In this document: piece by piece, positions 8,521-18,199 of the stretch | Position numbering within the stretch: the stretch's first letter is position 1 | Layout: every line of letters begins with the position of its first letter | Origin: Levilactobacillus fuyuanensis | Lineage (GTDB): Bacteria > Bacillota > Bacilli > Lactobacillales > Lactobacillaceae | NCBI RefSeq assembly: GCF_003946395.1 | Contig: NZ_RHNZ01000006.1 | Span: forward strand, 116,356-180,355 | DNA: 64,000 bases | Direction of reading: 5' to 3' | The notes under the pieces: model-generated | Databases searched by the model: none | Seen by the model: the letters and a program-made list of their open reading frames with translations, nothing else | What the model was told of the DNA's origin: nothing | Made by a program: the position numbers and the translations under genes

Positions 8521-9012
8521 TTACCGCCGTTGATACTGCTCAAAGTGGTAGTCGTAAGGATTTTTATCGTTGCGAATCCCCGGCTGGGTCGCAATCAACT
8601 GGAATTTTTCATAGTCGATGGCGGGCATCCAGGTGTCGCCAGTGAAATTGGCATCAATCACCGTGCGATACAGAAAGTCCACGTCGTCTTGTAACCCGAC
8701 AAACAGCTGAGCACCACCGACAACGAAAATCTTATCGTCCGAGTGCGCTGCTGCATAGGTCCGCACAGCATCCAGCGAGTCCAATACAATGACTGTATCG
8801 GGGAAATTGCCAGCTGGTTGGTGCGTCACTACGATGTTTTGCCGATTCGGTAACGGCCGACCAAAGGATTTGTACGTCCGTGCGCCCGCCACGATGGTGT
8901 TTCCCGTCGTGACCGTTTTGAAGAAGTGCATGTCGGCAGGTAGGTGCCACGGCAACTGACCGTTTTGGCCAATCACACCGTTGTGCCCTTCCGCCCAAAG
9001 AAAGATTAACAT
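8521..9012 (-). CDS. folA: Dihydrofolate reductase
   Basis: DHFR reduces dihydrofolate to tetrahydrofolate with NADPH. The 163-residue product shows VIGQNGQLPWHLPADMHFFK (substrate and cofactor site; Asp 27-type acid), TIVAGARTYKSFGRPLP and KIFVVGGAQLF. It lies 19 bases after thyA, the enzyme that generates dihydrofolate, so the pair forms a dTMP-synthesis unit. ATG follows GGAGG with 6-base spacing. Length is typical for Gram-positive DHFR. Confidence 0.96.
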   Translation of the reverse strand: MLIFLWAEGHNGVIGQNGQLPWHLPADMHFFKTVTTGNTIVAGARTYKSFGRPLPNRQNIVVTHQPAGNFPDTVIVLDSLDAVRTYAAAHSDDKIFVVGGAQLFVGLQDDVDFLYRTVIDANFTGDTWMPAIDYEKFQLIATQPGIRNDKNPYDYHFEQYQRR

Positions 9013-9031
9013 GGCTGTGCCTCCAATCTAG

Positions 9032-9982
9032 CTAAACGGCGACCGGCGCTTTGATGGCCGGTGCCGGATCATAACCCGTGACCTTAATGTCTGCCATTTC
9101 ATAATCAAAGATGCTCGATTTGTCCGGATTTAACCACAGTTGTGGCGCTGCTTTCGGTGTTCGAGCGAGTTGCGTTGTAATCTGCTCAATATGGTTACTG
9201 TAGATGTGTGCGTCACCCAGGGTATGCACGAAGTCGCCCACTTCCAGGCCAACTTCCTTAGCAATTAGGGAGGTCAACAAGGCATAGCTCGCAATATTAA
9301 ACGGCACGCCCAGGAAGATATCCCCGCTACGCTGGTAGAGCTGGCAACTCAACTTGCCATCGTTGACGTAGAACTGGAACAGGGTGTGGCAGGGTGGCAA
9401 GGCCATGGATGGTACATCGACGGGGTTCCACGCTGAGACGATCATCCGCCGGGAATCCGGATGTGTCCGCAGGGTTTCGATAACGTTCGCAATTTGGTCG
9501 ATTGTCTCACCATTCTTGCCCTGCCAAGCCCGCCACTGACTGCCGTAGACCAAACCGAGGTCACCGTAGTGGTCGCCAAAGGCCTGGTCGTTGAGAACAC
9601 GGTCGTCAAAGGCTTTTTTCTCCGCCTGATACTGCTGATTAAAGTCAGCATCAATCAGTGAGCGACGACCAAAGTCGGTCATGTCTGGACCGTGATAGTC
9701 AGGGCTTTCGATGAACCGCTGAAAGGCCCATTCGTCCCAGATATGATTGTGGTGTTGCAGAAGAAACCGAATATTCGTATCACCCTTTAGAAACCACAGT
9801 AATTCCGACTTAATTAAGCCGAAGGGAACTTTTTTTGTGGTCAGTAACGGGAAGCCTTCCTGCAAGTTGAACCGCATTTGGTAGCCAAATAGGCTCAACG
9901 TCCCGGTTCCCGTGCGGTCGGACTTGCGATGGCCCTCGTTTAAAACTTTCTTGGCCAAGTCTAAATAAGCATCTTCTAGCAT
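9032..9982 (-). CDS. thyA: Thymidylate synthase ThyA
   Basis: It methylates dUMP to dTMP using methylene-tetrahydrofolate. The 316-residue length and the insert of about 50 residues in the small domain (residues 85-135) match the L. casei-type enzyme. The catalytic Cys is in [11 protein letters not shown], the phosphate-binding Arg in KSDRTGTGT and [11 protein letters not shown], and substrate residues in [18 protein letters not shown]. It sits between an ABC-F gene (12 bases upstream) and folA. Confidence 0.98.
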   Translation of the reverse strand: MLEDAYLDLAKKVLNEGHRKSDRTGTGTLSLFGYQMRFNLQEGFPLLTTKKVPFGLIKSELLWFLKGDTNIRFLLQHHNHIWDEWAFQRFIESPDYHGPDMTDFGRRSLIDADFNQQYQAEKKAFDDRVLNDQAFGDHYGDLGLVYGSQWRAWQGKNGETIDQIANVIETLRTHPDSRRMIVSAWNPVDVPSMALPPCHTLFQFYVNDGKLSCQLYQRSGDIFLGVPFNIASYALLTSLIAKEVGLEVGDFVHTLGDAHIYSNHIEQITTQLARTPKAAPQLWLNPDKSSIFDYEMADIKVTGYDPAPAIKAPVAV

Positions 9983-9994
9983 TCTAGTCAGCTC

Positions 9995-11890
9995 CTATTC
10001 CGCGTACTCGCTAAGATATTCCCAACGTTCCATCTTCTCGTCGAGCTGCTTGTCGAGGCCGTCGAGTTGCGCCTGTAGGTCGGCCAGCTTATCGTAGTTA
10101 GCCCCGTTGGCGTTCATGGCCGTTTGGACCTCAGACTTCTGACTTTCAAGACCGTCAATCACGGCCTCAATGCCTTCCCACTCCTTTTGTTCGGCGTAGG
10201 TCAGCTTAACCTTCTTCTTGGGCTTAGCGGGCGCGTCATCGGCGGGTTTAGTCGTCTTTTCTTTGACCGGCTTGGTCTTGGCCTTGCTAGCCTTCTGAGC
10301 GTCATCCAGGTAAGCACTGAATTGCCCAGAATACCGATCAATTTGACCGTTACCGTCAAAGATCAGTAATCGATCGGCGACCTTGTCCAGAAAGTACCGG
10401 TCATGAGAAACCGTAATGACGGTTCCTGCAAACTGAGAAATGTAGTCTTCCAAGACGGTCAAGGTGCTGATATCCAGGTCGTTGGTCGGTTCGTCCAAGA
10501 GAAGCACGTTCGGCTGTTCCATTAGAAGTTTCAGCAGGTATAGCCGGCGTTTTTCACCACCAGAAAGCTTACGGATCAGCGTCCCGTGCATGAACCGTGG
10601 GAAGAGGAATTGTTCCAAAAGCTCAGTCACGCTGACGGAATTCCCCGCCTTGTCGGTCACGTTTTGCCCCACTTCGGAGAGGTAATTAATCATCCGTTTG
10701 TCATCTGGAATAGGTTCGATCTGCTGGGTGTAGTAAGCCATCTTGACCGTTTCCCCAATCGTGACGATCCCAGAATCCAGTGGCAGTCGTTGTGCAATCA
10801 CATTGAGCAGGCTGGATTTCCCAGCGCCATTCTCCCCACTGATCCCGATGCGTTCACCGCCCTGAATCAGGTCGCTAAAATCTTTGAGGATTGTGTGGCC
10901 GCCCAAGGATAAGTTAGCATCCTTGAGTTCGATGACCTTCTTACCCAGACGCTGTTGCCCTAATGAGATCGACACGTTGCTTTGAACCTGCCGTGTACCG
11001 ACGTTGCTGGCAATATCGTTGAACCGGTTGATTCGGGCCTGTTGCTTAGTTGAACGGGCCTTGGCGCCGGCCTTCATCCAAGCCAATTCCTTTTTATACA
11101 GCTGTTGTTGTTTCTGGTCGGCATCGGCTTCCTGGCTGACACGTTCCGCCTTTTCCTGTACATAAGCTTGGTAGTTACCAGGGTATTGGTAGAGCTTCCC
11201 GAAGTCGAGTTCCCAGATTTGGTTGGCAATTTGATCCAAGAAGTAGCGATCATGGGTGACGACCAGTAAGGCCCCTTTGTAGCTAGCCAAGTACTGTTGT
11301 AGCCAAGCAATGGAATCAAAATCCAAGTGGTTGGTCGGTTCGTCTAACAAGAGTAAATCTGGCGATTGAATCAACACTTGTGCCAGACCGACCCGCTTGA
11401 TCTGTCCACCAGACATGGTCTTAATCGACTGTGACAGGTCGGTGACCTTCAACTGGGTCAGAATCGTCTTCACGTCGCTCTCGGCGGTCCAGGCTTCCTC
11501 TTCGTTCATCTGTGCTTCGGCGTCCAAATAACGCTGTTGGGCCTTCGCATCTTCGGGATGGTCCCCATAGGTCGCCAGTGCCGCCTCATAACGGCGAATC
11601 GTGGCGAAGACAGGCTGATCACCAGAGAATACGGCGTCCATGACTGTCAGATTTTCATCGAGATCGGGCTTCTGCGTCAGGTAGCCAATGGAATAATCCT
11701 TGGGCGTTGACAGCTCGCCGGATTGCTCGTTGCTGATGCCGGCTAAGGTGTCCAGCAGCGAGGTCTTACCGCTCCCGTTAACCCCAATCAAGCCGATCCG
11801 ATCATGTTCGTTAATAATGAAATCTAAATTATCAAATAAGATTTTTTCACCGTAAGTTCGGTGTAAATTTTCTGCGCGTAAGGTTTGCAT
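9995..11890 (-). CDS. ABC-F family ATPase (Uup-like)
   Basis: The 631-residue protein has two ABC ATPase domains and no membrane segments. Walker A GVNGSGKTSL (about 36-45) and GENGAGKSSL (about 355), signature motifs MSGGQIKRVGLAQ and LSGGEKRRLYLL, and two LLLDEPTNHLD/LLLDEPTNDLD Walker B boxes are clear. A Lys/Ala-rich linker and coiled coil (about 545-631) close the protein, as in Uup. ABC-F proteins act on ribosomes or, for Uup, in DNA/ribosome maintenance; a resistance role is not indicated. It lies between cca and thyA. Confidence 0.92.
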   Translation of the reverse strand: MQTLRAENLHRTYGEKILFDNLDFIINEHDRIGLIGVNGSGKTSLLDTLAGISNEQSGELSTPKDYSIGYLTQKPDLDENLTVMDAVFSGDQPVFATIRRYEAALATYGDHPEDAKAQQRYLDAEAQMNEEEAWTAESDVKTILTQLKVTDLSQSIKTMSGGQIKRVGLAQVLIQSPDLLLLDEPTNHLDFDSIAWLQQYLASYKGALLVVTHDRYFLDQIANQIWELDFGKLYQYPGNYQAYVQEKAERVSQEADADQKQQQLYKKELAWMKAGAKARSTKQQARINRFNDIASNVGTRQVQSNVSISLGQQRLGKKVIELKDANLSLGGHTILKDFSDLIQGGERIGISGENGAGKSSLLNVIAQRLPLDSGIVTIGETVKMAYYTQQIEPIPDDKRMINYLSEVGQNVTDKAGNSVSVTELLEQFLFPRFMHGTLIRKLSGGEKRRLYLLKLLMEQPNVLLLDEPTNDLDISTLTVLEDYISQFAGTVITVSHDRYFLDKVADRLLIFDGNGQIDRYSGQFSAYLDDAQKASKAKTKPVKEKTTKPADDAPAKPKKKVKLTYAEQKEWEGIEAVIDGLESQKSEVQTAMNANGANYDKLADLQAQLDGLDKQLDEKMERWEYLSEYAE

Positions 11891-11918
11891 AGTCTCTTCA
11901 CTCTCTTAATTAAGATTC

Positions 11919-13112
11919 TTAAGCAGTTGCTTGGGCCACCAAGGCGTCGTGGGTATTCGCCACGGCACCGGTCACGACCCCGTATTCTAAGTCGCCGAGA
12001 ATGGCTCCCAGTTGCGGGCCCGGTTGAATGCCGGCCTGCATGAGATCCTTCCCAGTGATGGCCAATTCTTTCTTGTGTTGGATCGGTAGCGCCGCTAACT
12101 GTGCCGTCAGAGATGCCAGACGGTCCGGCGCCCCTAAAATAACGGCGACCTCGTTGGCAATTGGCATCAGATCGGCACCACACTGATAGAGTTGCCAAGC
12201 GTTCAGCGTTCCCTGCAGCAGTAGTGCGGCCGTCTTACTGGTCGTTTGGACAGCATTGATGGTTTGATTGGCCGTTTTCCAATGTTTCATAAAGGGCGTA
12301 ACTGCCGCCGCTTCTAGGCCAAACTTGGTAACCAGCAGCGTCCAGGCAGCCGTCTCCGATGACGCACCGTGAACGAGTTGCGTTGTGAGTTCCTTTAAAG
12401 CCGTCTCGTGGGGGGCAAAGTCTGGACAATACTGCCACAAGCCGGTCGCCATGAGATCGGTCAGGCCGCGCTGAGGCGTCTTTCCCTGGAGCAGCTTCAA
12501 CAGTTCTACCTGCGTCCGTTCCACGGCGATCTTCGTCAGGAGTTGCGCGTGGGCCGTAATGGCCGCCAACGTATCCGGTACGATCGTAAAGTCCAATTGA
12601 CTAGCGAATCGGACCGCCCGCATCATCCGTAGAGCGTCTTCATGGAATCGCTCCTGGGCATCGCCCACGGCACGAATCTGTTTATTCTCCAAGTCGGTCA
12701 GCCCATCAAATAGGTCGATGACTTCCCCGTTTTCACGCATAGCTAGTGCGTTGATCGTAAAGTCACGGCGCTTGAGATCCTCGGCCAGTGAGCGGACGAA
12801 GGTCACTTGGTCAGGCCGGCGAAAGTCGGTATAGGTCGATTCGGAGCGGAACGTCGTCGTTTCGTAGCCAGTGCCATGGTCCAAAATCATCACGGTGCCG
12901 TGCTCGATACCCGTGTCGACCGTCCGCTTGAAGAGGTGCTTGATCTCATCGGGGTAGGCACTGGTGGCGATATCGACATCGTGAATGGTCTTGCCCAAGA
13001 TGGTGTCCCGCACGCTGCCGCCAACAAAGTAGGCTTCATAGCCCGCCTGCTCAATCGTCTGTAAGACTGGGCGTGCGTGTTCAAATTCTTCCGGTAACTG
13101 TTCCAACTTCAT
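11919..13112 (-). CDS. cca: CCA tRNA nucleotidyltransferase
   Basis: Class II enzyme that adds or repairs the 3' CCA of tRNA. The 397-residue product shows AYFVGGSVRDTILGKTIHDVDIAT (head domain with GGSVRD and catalytic DVD), RRDFTINALAM and RFHEDALRMMRAVRFASQL, then a less conserved tail. The length fits Firmicute CCA-adding enzymes. It heads the cca-ABC-F-thyA-folA series. The start follows AAAGGTG. Confidence 0.96.
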   Translation of the reverse strand: MKLEQLPEEFEHARPVLQTIEQAGYEAYFVGGSVRDTILGKTIHDVDIATSAYPDEIKHLFKRTVDTGIEHGTVMILDHGTGYETTTFRSESTYTDFRRPDQVTFVRSLAEDLKRRDFTINALAMRENGEVIDLFDGLTDLENKQIRAVGDAQERFHEDALRMMRAVRFASQLDFTIVPDTLAAITAHAQLLTKIAVERTQVELLKLLQGKTPQRGLTDLMATGLWQYCPDFAPHETALKELTTQLVHGASSETAAWTLLVTKFGLEAAAVTPFMKHWKTANQTINAVQTTSKTAALLLQGTLNAWQLYQCGADLMPIANEVAVILGAPDRLASLTAQLAALPIQHKKELAITGKDLMQAGIQPGPQLGAILGDLEYGVVTGAVANTHDALVAQATA

Positions 13113-13312
13113 GTTAAATTCACCTTTCGCCGGCCGAAATAGCCGATTGTTCTACGCGCTTAACGTGATCGGTAGCTGGGGGGGATTCCCTACCAGTCGT
13201 TATCAATCAGTCAGTGTGCTCTATATGCCAGTCTAACAGATTCCTCGAGAGAATTGAATTCAAAGTCACCGCTTCTCCGCGAGTTTGTCGCCTGTTAGCG
13301 CTTGCGCTGTGC

Positions 13313-13318
13313 TATGAT
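13313..13318 (+). promoter_or_regulatory. Probable extended -10 promoter of the yitT-like gene
   Basis: TGTGCTATGAT gives an extended -10 element with TATGAT 40 bases before the start codon. No convincing -35 is seen. Confidence 0.35.
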
Positions 13319-13357
13319 GGAAAAGTAAAAATTTTATTTTGGTTAGGAGAGAACGTC

Positions 13358-14251
13358 ATGACACAAGTTAAGGACGAATCTATCCGGCTGATTGACCTAT
13401 TGATGATTGGGATTGGGTGTGCCACCATGGCTTTTAGCCTGGTGTTCTTCAACATCGCTAATAATTTGGCGGATGGTGGGATCTCCGGGATCACACTGAT
13501 CATCCGGGCGCTATTCCATTTGGACCCAGCCTACTCAACGATTCTGATCAACGCACCCTTATTGTTGATCGGCTACCGGTTTCTAGGTCGGCAATCACTG
13601 ATCTATACCATCTATGGGACGGCCATGTTAGCCCTATTCCTCTGGATCTGGCAACGGGTCCCACTCGCAATTGACCTTCACCACGACCTCTTGCTCGCGT
13701 CTCTGGCAGCCGGATTAACCGGTGGTCTGGGTTCCGGCCTCCTCTATCGGTACGGTGGGACTACTGGGGGAACCGACATCGTTGCAAGAATCATGGAGCG
13801 GTTTTACGGCGTACCCATGGGCCAAACATTGCTGTGGCTGGATGTCGTGATTCTCTTGATTTCACTGGTTTACATCGATATTCAACACATGGCCTACACC
13901 TTGATTTACTCCTACGTCTTCGCCCGGCTCGTGAATTTCACGCAAGAAGGTGCCTACGCTGCTCGGGGGATCATCATCGTTTCCGACCAGTACCAGGAAA
14001 TCACGGACAGTATCATGGATGAGCTACAGCGTGGTGTGAGCTTGGTCAGCGGCGAAGGTGGCTTTTCCCATAAACCCCGGCAAATGATCTACGTGGTCGT
14101 CGCACCCAGTGAGCTTCATCGACTGCGGCAAATCATTGCCCGGCACGATTCGAAAGCCTTCGTTTCCGTCATTAACGTTAATGAGGCTTTGGGTGAAGGA
14201 TTCTCCTTTGCGCGACCGAAAAAGAACTTTCTCAGCAAGTTCAAGCCTTAG
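13358..14251 (+). CDS. YitT family membrane protein
   Basis: The 297-residue protein has five to six membrane segments (residues 10-210: DUF161 region, FNIANNLADGGISGITLI and GGTTGGTDIVARI) followed by a soluble DUF2179 domain (about 220-285, RGIIIVSDQYQEITDSIMDEL). The function of the family is not established. ATG 13358 is used because AGGAGA precedes it by 7 bases; the frame is open 48 codons further up without a binding site. It has its own promoter and a strong terminator. Confidence 0.9.
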   Translation: MTQVKDESIRLIDLLMIGIGCATMAFSLVFFNIANNLADGGISGITLIIRALFHLDPAYSTILINAPLLLIGYRFLGRQSLIYTIYGTAMLALFLWIWQRVPLAIDLHHDLLLASLAAGLTGGLGSGLLYRYGGTTGGTDIVARIMERFYGVPMGQTLLWLDVVILLISLVYIDIQHMAYTLIYSYVFARLVNFTQEGAYAARGIIIVSDQYQEITDSIMDELQRGVSLVSGEGGFSHKPRQMIYVVVAPSELHRLRQIIARHDSKAFVSVINVNEALGEGFSFARPKKNFLSKFKP

Positions 14252-14261
14252 TGCTGGGTTG

Positions 14262-14290
14262 GCAACCGCGGTTTTTGCGGTTGCTTTTTT
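14262..14290 (+). terminator. Terminator of the yitT-like gene
   Basis: GCAACCGC (14262-14269) pairs with GCGGTTGC (14277-14284), followed by six T. Confidence 0.92.
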
Positions 14291-14333
14291 GATAGATTAT
14301 AAGTTAAAGTAATTATTGTGTGCTTGCTCAAGT

Positions 14334-14369
14334 AAAAAAGAATGATCCCTCGGAACCATTCCTTCTTCT
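14334..14369 (-). terminator. Terminator of the TPR gene
   Basis: On the minus strand AAGGAATGGTTCC and GGATCATTCTT pair with a few mismatches and are followed by TTTTTT. Confidence 0.75.
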
Positions 14370-14377
14370 CGTTTCAC

Positions 14378-15640
14378 TTAAATATCTTGATAGCCTTCCA
14401 GCATCAATGCCATTTCAGCGTCATCCGGCACGACCTTCAGATAAGCCTGTAACAGCTTGACGACCTGGTCGCTGGCCCCTTCTTCACGATAGAAGTAGAT
14501 GGCTGGCTTCAAGAAGTCCGGCTGATCCATAAAGAATGGCGCCGCCGCATCATAGTACTTCCGGGCACCGGCAAAGTCTTCTTGATGGTTCGCCGTGACC
14601 GCCAAGTTCCAATACAGCTGGGGATCGGCGTCTTCGGCCTTCACATATGGCTTAGCCAAAGCATCGTTCTCGTCCCAACGCTCTTGCTTGACGTAAAGGT
14701 TACTCAACTGGATCACCGCAGCCAGATCATCGCTGTCAAGCTCGTGGCCCTTCTTCAGGTATTTCTCGGCCAAGGCCTCATCATCCAATTTAGTAGCCAC
14801 GTGAGCCGCCTGGAGCCAGAGCTTCTCGTTATACTGGTCAACACCCAACCCCTCTTGTAAGGCCGTCAGCGCCTCTGGTAATCGGTTTTCCTGCTCCAGT
14901 GCCTGACCCAGGTATGGGTAAAGTGAGGTGTAGTGTTCATCACTGTCCTTCAACTCGTTGAAGAGGTTGATAGCCTCGGTCCGTTCCTTAAGTTGCAGGT
15001 AGGTAAAGGCCGTTTCGAATTTTACGTCCGGCGTCATATCCCCGGTATGAATCTGCTTGAGGTAGCCGATAGCCTGCTCGAAGCGCCCAGCGTTGGCATA
15101 CGCCACACCAAGCCGCTCCACCAAGTTAACCTTGGAGAACTCGGTCGTACCAGCCGTAATTAGGTCTAAATACAGCGGTATGGCCTTTCTGAACTCACGC
15201 ATGGTATTGTAGAGCTCGGCCAAGGCAAACGTGATGACGGGCTCGTCAGGGGCCAATTTTTTGGCCGTCAACAATTTCTGCTCACTAACTTCGAAGAGTT
15301 CCTGCGTCTGGTAAAGGTCAGCTGCCACCATCAAGGCTTCCACGTAGGCTGGGGAGTCCGGGCTGACCTGGTTCAGGTAGTCCAAGGCCTCGTCGTTCTT
15401 ATCTTCATCAATGGCGATGTCGGCCAGGTTCGTCCGCAATTCGTCTTCATCGGGATACTTCTTCAAAAGCTTCTCGTAGATTCGTCGTGATTGGTTCAGG
15501 AATCCCAGGGAGTAAAGCTCCTCGCCTAGGCTAAACAGGGTATCATCGTCATCGTGACGCAGTGACAAGGCATACTGCTTCTTGAAATCGTCGAGCTGTC
15601 CCTTTTCCAATTGGTCAAGTGCCGTTTGTGCGTAACTCAT
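14378..15640 (-). CDS. Tetratricopeptide repeat protein (YpiA-like)
   Basis: A 420-residue acidic cytosolic protein built almost wholly of TPR helix pairs from residue 5 to the end, for example LGEELYSLGFLNQSRRIYEK, FALAELYNTMREFRKAIPLY and LGVAYANAGRFEQAIGYLKQ. TPR proteins serve as protein-interaction scaffolds; the partner is not known. Position before hup and der is conserved in lactobacilli. Start ATG 15640 follows GGAGG. Confidence 0.88.
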   Translation of the reverse strand: MSYAQTALDQLEKGQLDDFKKQYALSLRHDDDDTLFSLGEELYSLGFLNQSRRIYEKLLKKYPDEDELRTNLADIAIDEDKNDEALDYLNQVSPDSPAYVEALMVAADLYQTQELFEVSEQKLLTAKKLAPDEPVITFALAELYNTMREFRKAIPLYLDLITAGTTEFSKVNLVERLGVAYANAGRFEQAIGYLKQIHTGDMTPDVKFETAFTYLQLKERTEAINLFNELKDSDEHYTSLYPYLGQALEQENRLPEALTALQEGLGVDQYNEKLWLQAAHVATKLDDEALAEKYLKKGHELDSDDLAAVIQLSNLYVKQERWDENDALAKPYVKAEDADPQLYWNLAVTANHQEDFAGARKYYDAAAPFFMDQPDFLKPAIYFYREEGASDQVVKLLQAYLKVVPDDAEMALMLEGYQDI

Positions 15641-15816
15641 AACCCGCCTCCATTTAATTCACTGTTAGGTACTGCCCCGCTACGCTTGCGTTCCACGTAG
15701 GTGCAGCACAGTTTCATTCTGTTAAATTCACTAAAATTGACAACTCATTTAATTATACGCAATCCCATCAAACAAGGAAACCATAAACACTCAGTCCGCC
15801 CCAAAATTTGGATAAT

Positions 15817-15846
15817 AAAAAACCAGTCCGACAATTGCCGACCTGG
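15817..15846 (-). terminator. Terminator of hup
   Basis: On minus, CCAGGTCGGC and GTCGGACTGG pair with G-U wobbles around an AATT loop, followed by six T. Confidence 0.75.
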
Positions 15847-15875
15847 CCCTTTACCTATTAAATAATTAATTGTAA

Positions 15876-16151
15876 TTACTTAACAGCATCCTTCAAAGCT
15901 TTACCTGGCTTGAATGCAGGTACTTTGCTTGCTGGGATTTGGATTTCTTGTCCAGTTTGTGGGTTACGGCCCTTACGAGCTGCACGTTCACGTACTTCAA
16001 AGTTACCAAAGCCGATCAATTGAACCTTTTCGCCTTTTGCTAACGTTGCTTGGACAGAATCGAATACTGCATCAACTGCAGCAGTTGCGTCCTTTTTAGT
16101 TAAACCAGTTGCAGTTGCAACGTCGCTAACCAATTGTGCTTTGTTTGCCAT
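15876..16151 (-). CDS. hup: DNA-binding protein HU
   Basis: The 91-residue histone-like protein bends and compacts DNA as a dimer. It starts [20 protein letters not shown] and has [22 protein letters not shown] (the DNA-contacting arm with the RNPQTG motif) and the [14 protein letters not shown] end. ATG 16151 follows GGAGG by 9 bases and gives the standard HU length. The codon use is strongly biased, as for highly expressed genes. It has its own promoter and terminator. Confidence 0.98.
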   Translation of the reverse strand: MANKAQLVSDVATATGLTKKDATAAVDAVFDSVQATLAKGEKVQLIGFGNFEVRERAARKGRNPQTGQEIQIPASKVPAFKPGKALKDAVK

Positions 16152-16262
16152 GTTTGAATTCACCTCCTGCAATGAAGATTAGATGAATGCCATCTAGTAG
16201 TCATTTTTGAGTGGTCCAAAAATGATGAAACAAATACGGTCAACCGCATCATTTCTTAATCA

Positions 16263-16291
16263 AAGATAGCACAGGAAGCCTTATATGACAA
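16263..16291 (-). promoter_or_regulatory. Promoter of hup
   Basis: TTGTCA and TATCTT on the minus strand with 17-base spacing, about 110 bases upstream of the hup start. Confidence 0.65.
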
Positions 16292-16393
16292 GGGATAACG
16301 CCATTTTTTAGCAATTATCCCGTAAGATTTATGATTTTTGACGAAAAATGGGTCAAAATCGGCCTTAGAGTAAGACTAAAGCGTTTTTTTTAC

Positions 16394-17701
16394 CTACTTC
16401 CGCGCACGCTCGATCAGATGGATCGGTGTCCCCTCAAAATCGAAATGTTCTCGGATTTGGTTCTCCAAGAAACGTTCGTAAGAGAAGTGCATCATCTTGG
16501 GATCGTTAACGAAGACCACAAAAGTTGGTGGTGCAATGGCCACTTGGGTCGCGTAGTAAACACGCAGCCGTTTCCCATTGTCGGATGGTGTTGGGTTCAG
16601 GGCGATTGCGTCCATGATAACGTCATTCAAGGTAGCGGATTGGACCCGCTTGTTGTGGTTCTCGGAGACCCGCTTGATCATTTCAGGCAGTTGATCGAGT
16701 CGTTGCCCAGTCTTCGCCGACACGAAGATGATTGGAGCATAGCTCAGGTATTGGAACTCGAGACGAATCAGGTTCTTAAAGTCAGTCAGCGTGTGGTTAT
16801 CCTTCTTCAGAGTATCCCACTTGTTGACCAGGATAATGATCCCGCGACCAGCCTCATGGGCGTAGCCGGCGACTCGCTTATCTTGTTCACGAATACCTTC
16901 TTCAGCGTTCATGACCATCAGAACGACGTCGGAATTGTCAATTGCGCGCATGGCCCGCATGACACTGTATTTTTCAGTGTTTTCGTAGACTTTACCACGC
17001 TTACGAATCCCGGCCGTATCGACCATGGTGAACTCGGTGCCGTCAGCGGTAAACTTCGTATCGATGGCGTCACGGGTAGTCCCAGCCACGTCAGAGACGA
17101 TGACCCGGTCTTCACCCAAGATGGCGTTGACCAGAGAGGACTTCCCAACGTTTGGCCGACCAATCAGACTAAAGCGAATGGTATCGTCCTTAGGTGCACC
17201 GGTATCGTCAGGAAATTCCTTAACGACGGCATCCAGCAGGTCACCTAAGCCCAACCCATGGGCCCCGGAAACGGGGTATGGATCGCCTAAGCCTAATGAG
17301 TAGAAGTCATAAATAGACTCCCGCACTTCAGGGTTATCGGCCTTGTTGACCGCTAAGAGAACTGGCTTGTTAGCTCGGTACAAGATTTTAGCCACGTTTT
17401 CGTCAGCATCGGTGACCCCTTCAGGTGCACTCGTAATGAAGACGATGACGTCGGCTTCTTCGATGGCGATTTCCGCCTGTTGCGTAATTTGGGTGATGAA
17501 TGGTTCGTCACTGAGGTCAATCCCCCCAGTATCGATCATCCGAAATTCAGTTCCCAGCCATTCGGCACGCGTATAGATTCGGTCACGCGTAACCCCTGGG
17601 GTATCTTCAACGATTGAGATTCGTTCACCGGCGATCCGGTTGAACAGGGTCGATTTACCAACATTAGGACGACCCACGATTGCGACTACGGGATAAGCCA
17701 C
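16394..17701 (-). CDS. der: Ribosome biogenesis GTPase Der (EngA)
   Basis: Der has two tandem GTPase domains and a KH-like C-terminus and is required for 50S assembly. G1 motifs [11 protein letters not shown] (about 9-19) and [11 protein letters not shown] (about 182), G3 DTGGI and DTAGI, and G4 NKAD and NKWD are all present; the C-terminal KH-like part begins near residue 350. GTG 17701 is chosen because AAGGAGG lies 8 bases before it, giving 435 residues like B. subtilis EngA (an ATG seven codons earlier overlaps that site). Confidence 0.97.
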   Translation of the reverse strand: MAYPVVAIVGRPNVGKSTLFNRIAGERISIVEDTPGVTRDRIYTRAEWLGTEFRMIDTGGIDLSDEPFITQITQQAEIAIEEADVIVFITSAPEGVTDADENVAKILYRANKPVLLAVNKADNPEVRESIYDFYSLGLGDPYPVSGAHGLGLGDLLDAVVKEFPDDTGAPKDDTIRFSLIGRPNVGKSSLVNAILGEDRVIVSDVAGTTRDAIDTKFTADGTEFTMVDTAGIRKRGKVYENTEKYSVMRAMRAIDNSDVVLMVMNAEEGIREQDKRVAGYAHEAGRGIIILVNKWDTLKKDNHTLTDFKNLIRLEFQYLSYAPIIFVSAKTGQRLDQLPEMIKRVSENHNKRVQSATLNDVIMDAIALNPTPSDNGKRLRVYYATQVAIAPPTFVVFVNDPKMMHFSYERFLENQIREHFDFEGTPIHLIERARK

Positions 17702-17773
17702 GACAAATCCCTCCTTTTTCAAATCAATTTAATTTTTAATACGAGTTACATAGATGTTACCATCCGCCTTACC

Positions 17774-17939
17774 GGGTGGCAAAAATAAACTGGAACGCTA
17801 GGGCGGACGCTGAAAGCCACAAACCGGTCTTTCAGCTTGTGGTGGAACCTCCAAAACCGAGTTTCCATCACACCAATTCACTAAGCGGTACAAACCACCG
17901 CAAAGTGAATTCCCACAGCTGAGCTTACTTTTGCCACCC
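17774..17939. repeat. Four-helix structured element between rpsA and der
   Basis: A perfect 11-bp stem (GGGTGGCAAAA 17774-17784 with TTTTGCCACCC 17929-17939) closes three internal hairpins: GCTGAAAG/CTTTCAGC (17809-17836), TGTGGTGGAA/TTCCATCACA (17838-17872) and AATTCACT/AGTGAATT with inner GCGGT/ACCGC (17875-17911). It could be an independent RNA, part of the der leader, or a MITE-like repeat; it shares layout (AGCC loop, CTCCAAA after the first hairpin) with the units at 40093 and 40541. A TTGCCA-17-TAACAT promoter for der overlaps its left arm. The rest of 17940-18133 shows nothing clear. Confidence 0.5.
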
Positions 17940-18133
17940 TCACGGCTCACATGGATGACTCACATTCATGTATTAACCATGTAAACCATGCTTCGAGCAC
18001 CAACATCTGCTCACAAGAGTCATAGTCTACACGATAATCGGTTAACTGTCAAAACTGGCGGTCACTGTTTCGCCGTTGCGGGCTTATTCTCAGGCTCATT
18101 GGCGACACAGTTAAACTTACCCCTGATGACATG

Positions 18134-18178
18134 AAAAGGGTTCGGAGCGAAACCAACAAAGTTCCGCGCCAAACCCTT
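18134..18178 (-). terminator. Probable terminator of rpsA
   Basis: On minus, AAGGGTTTGG and CCGAACCCTT pair (one mismatch) with a large loop and are followed by TTTC. The T-run is short. Confidence 0.55.
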
Positions 18179-18199
18179 CTTCAACCAAACGTAAACGTA

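Noticed and set aside
13165..13200. Weak resemblance to the dispersed repeat end near the cca start
   Set aside because: Only a short GGGATTCCCTACCAG-like match with mismatches and no second end.
15656..15732. Direct repeat AATTCACT flanking a hairpin between the TPR gene and hup
   Set aside because: Short and could be chance; no match to the other repeats and no gene inside.
16331..17248. 305-codon open frame opposite der
   Set aside because: It lies on the opposite strand of a clear GTPase gene, has no family features and reflects codon bias of der.
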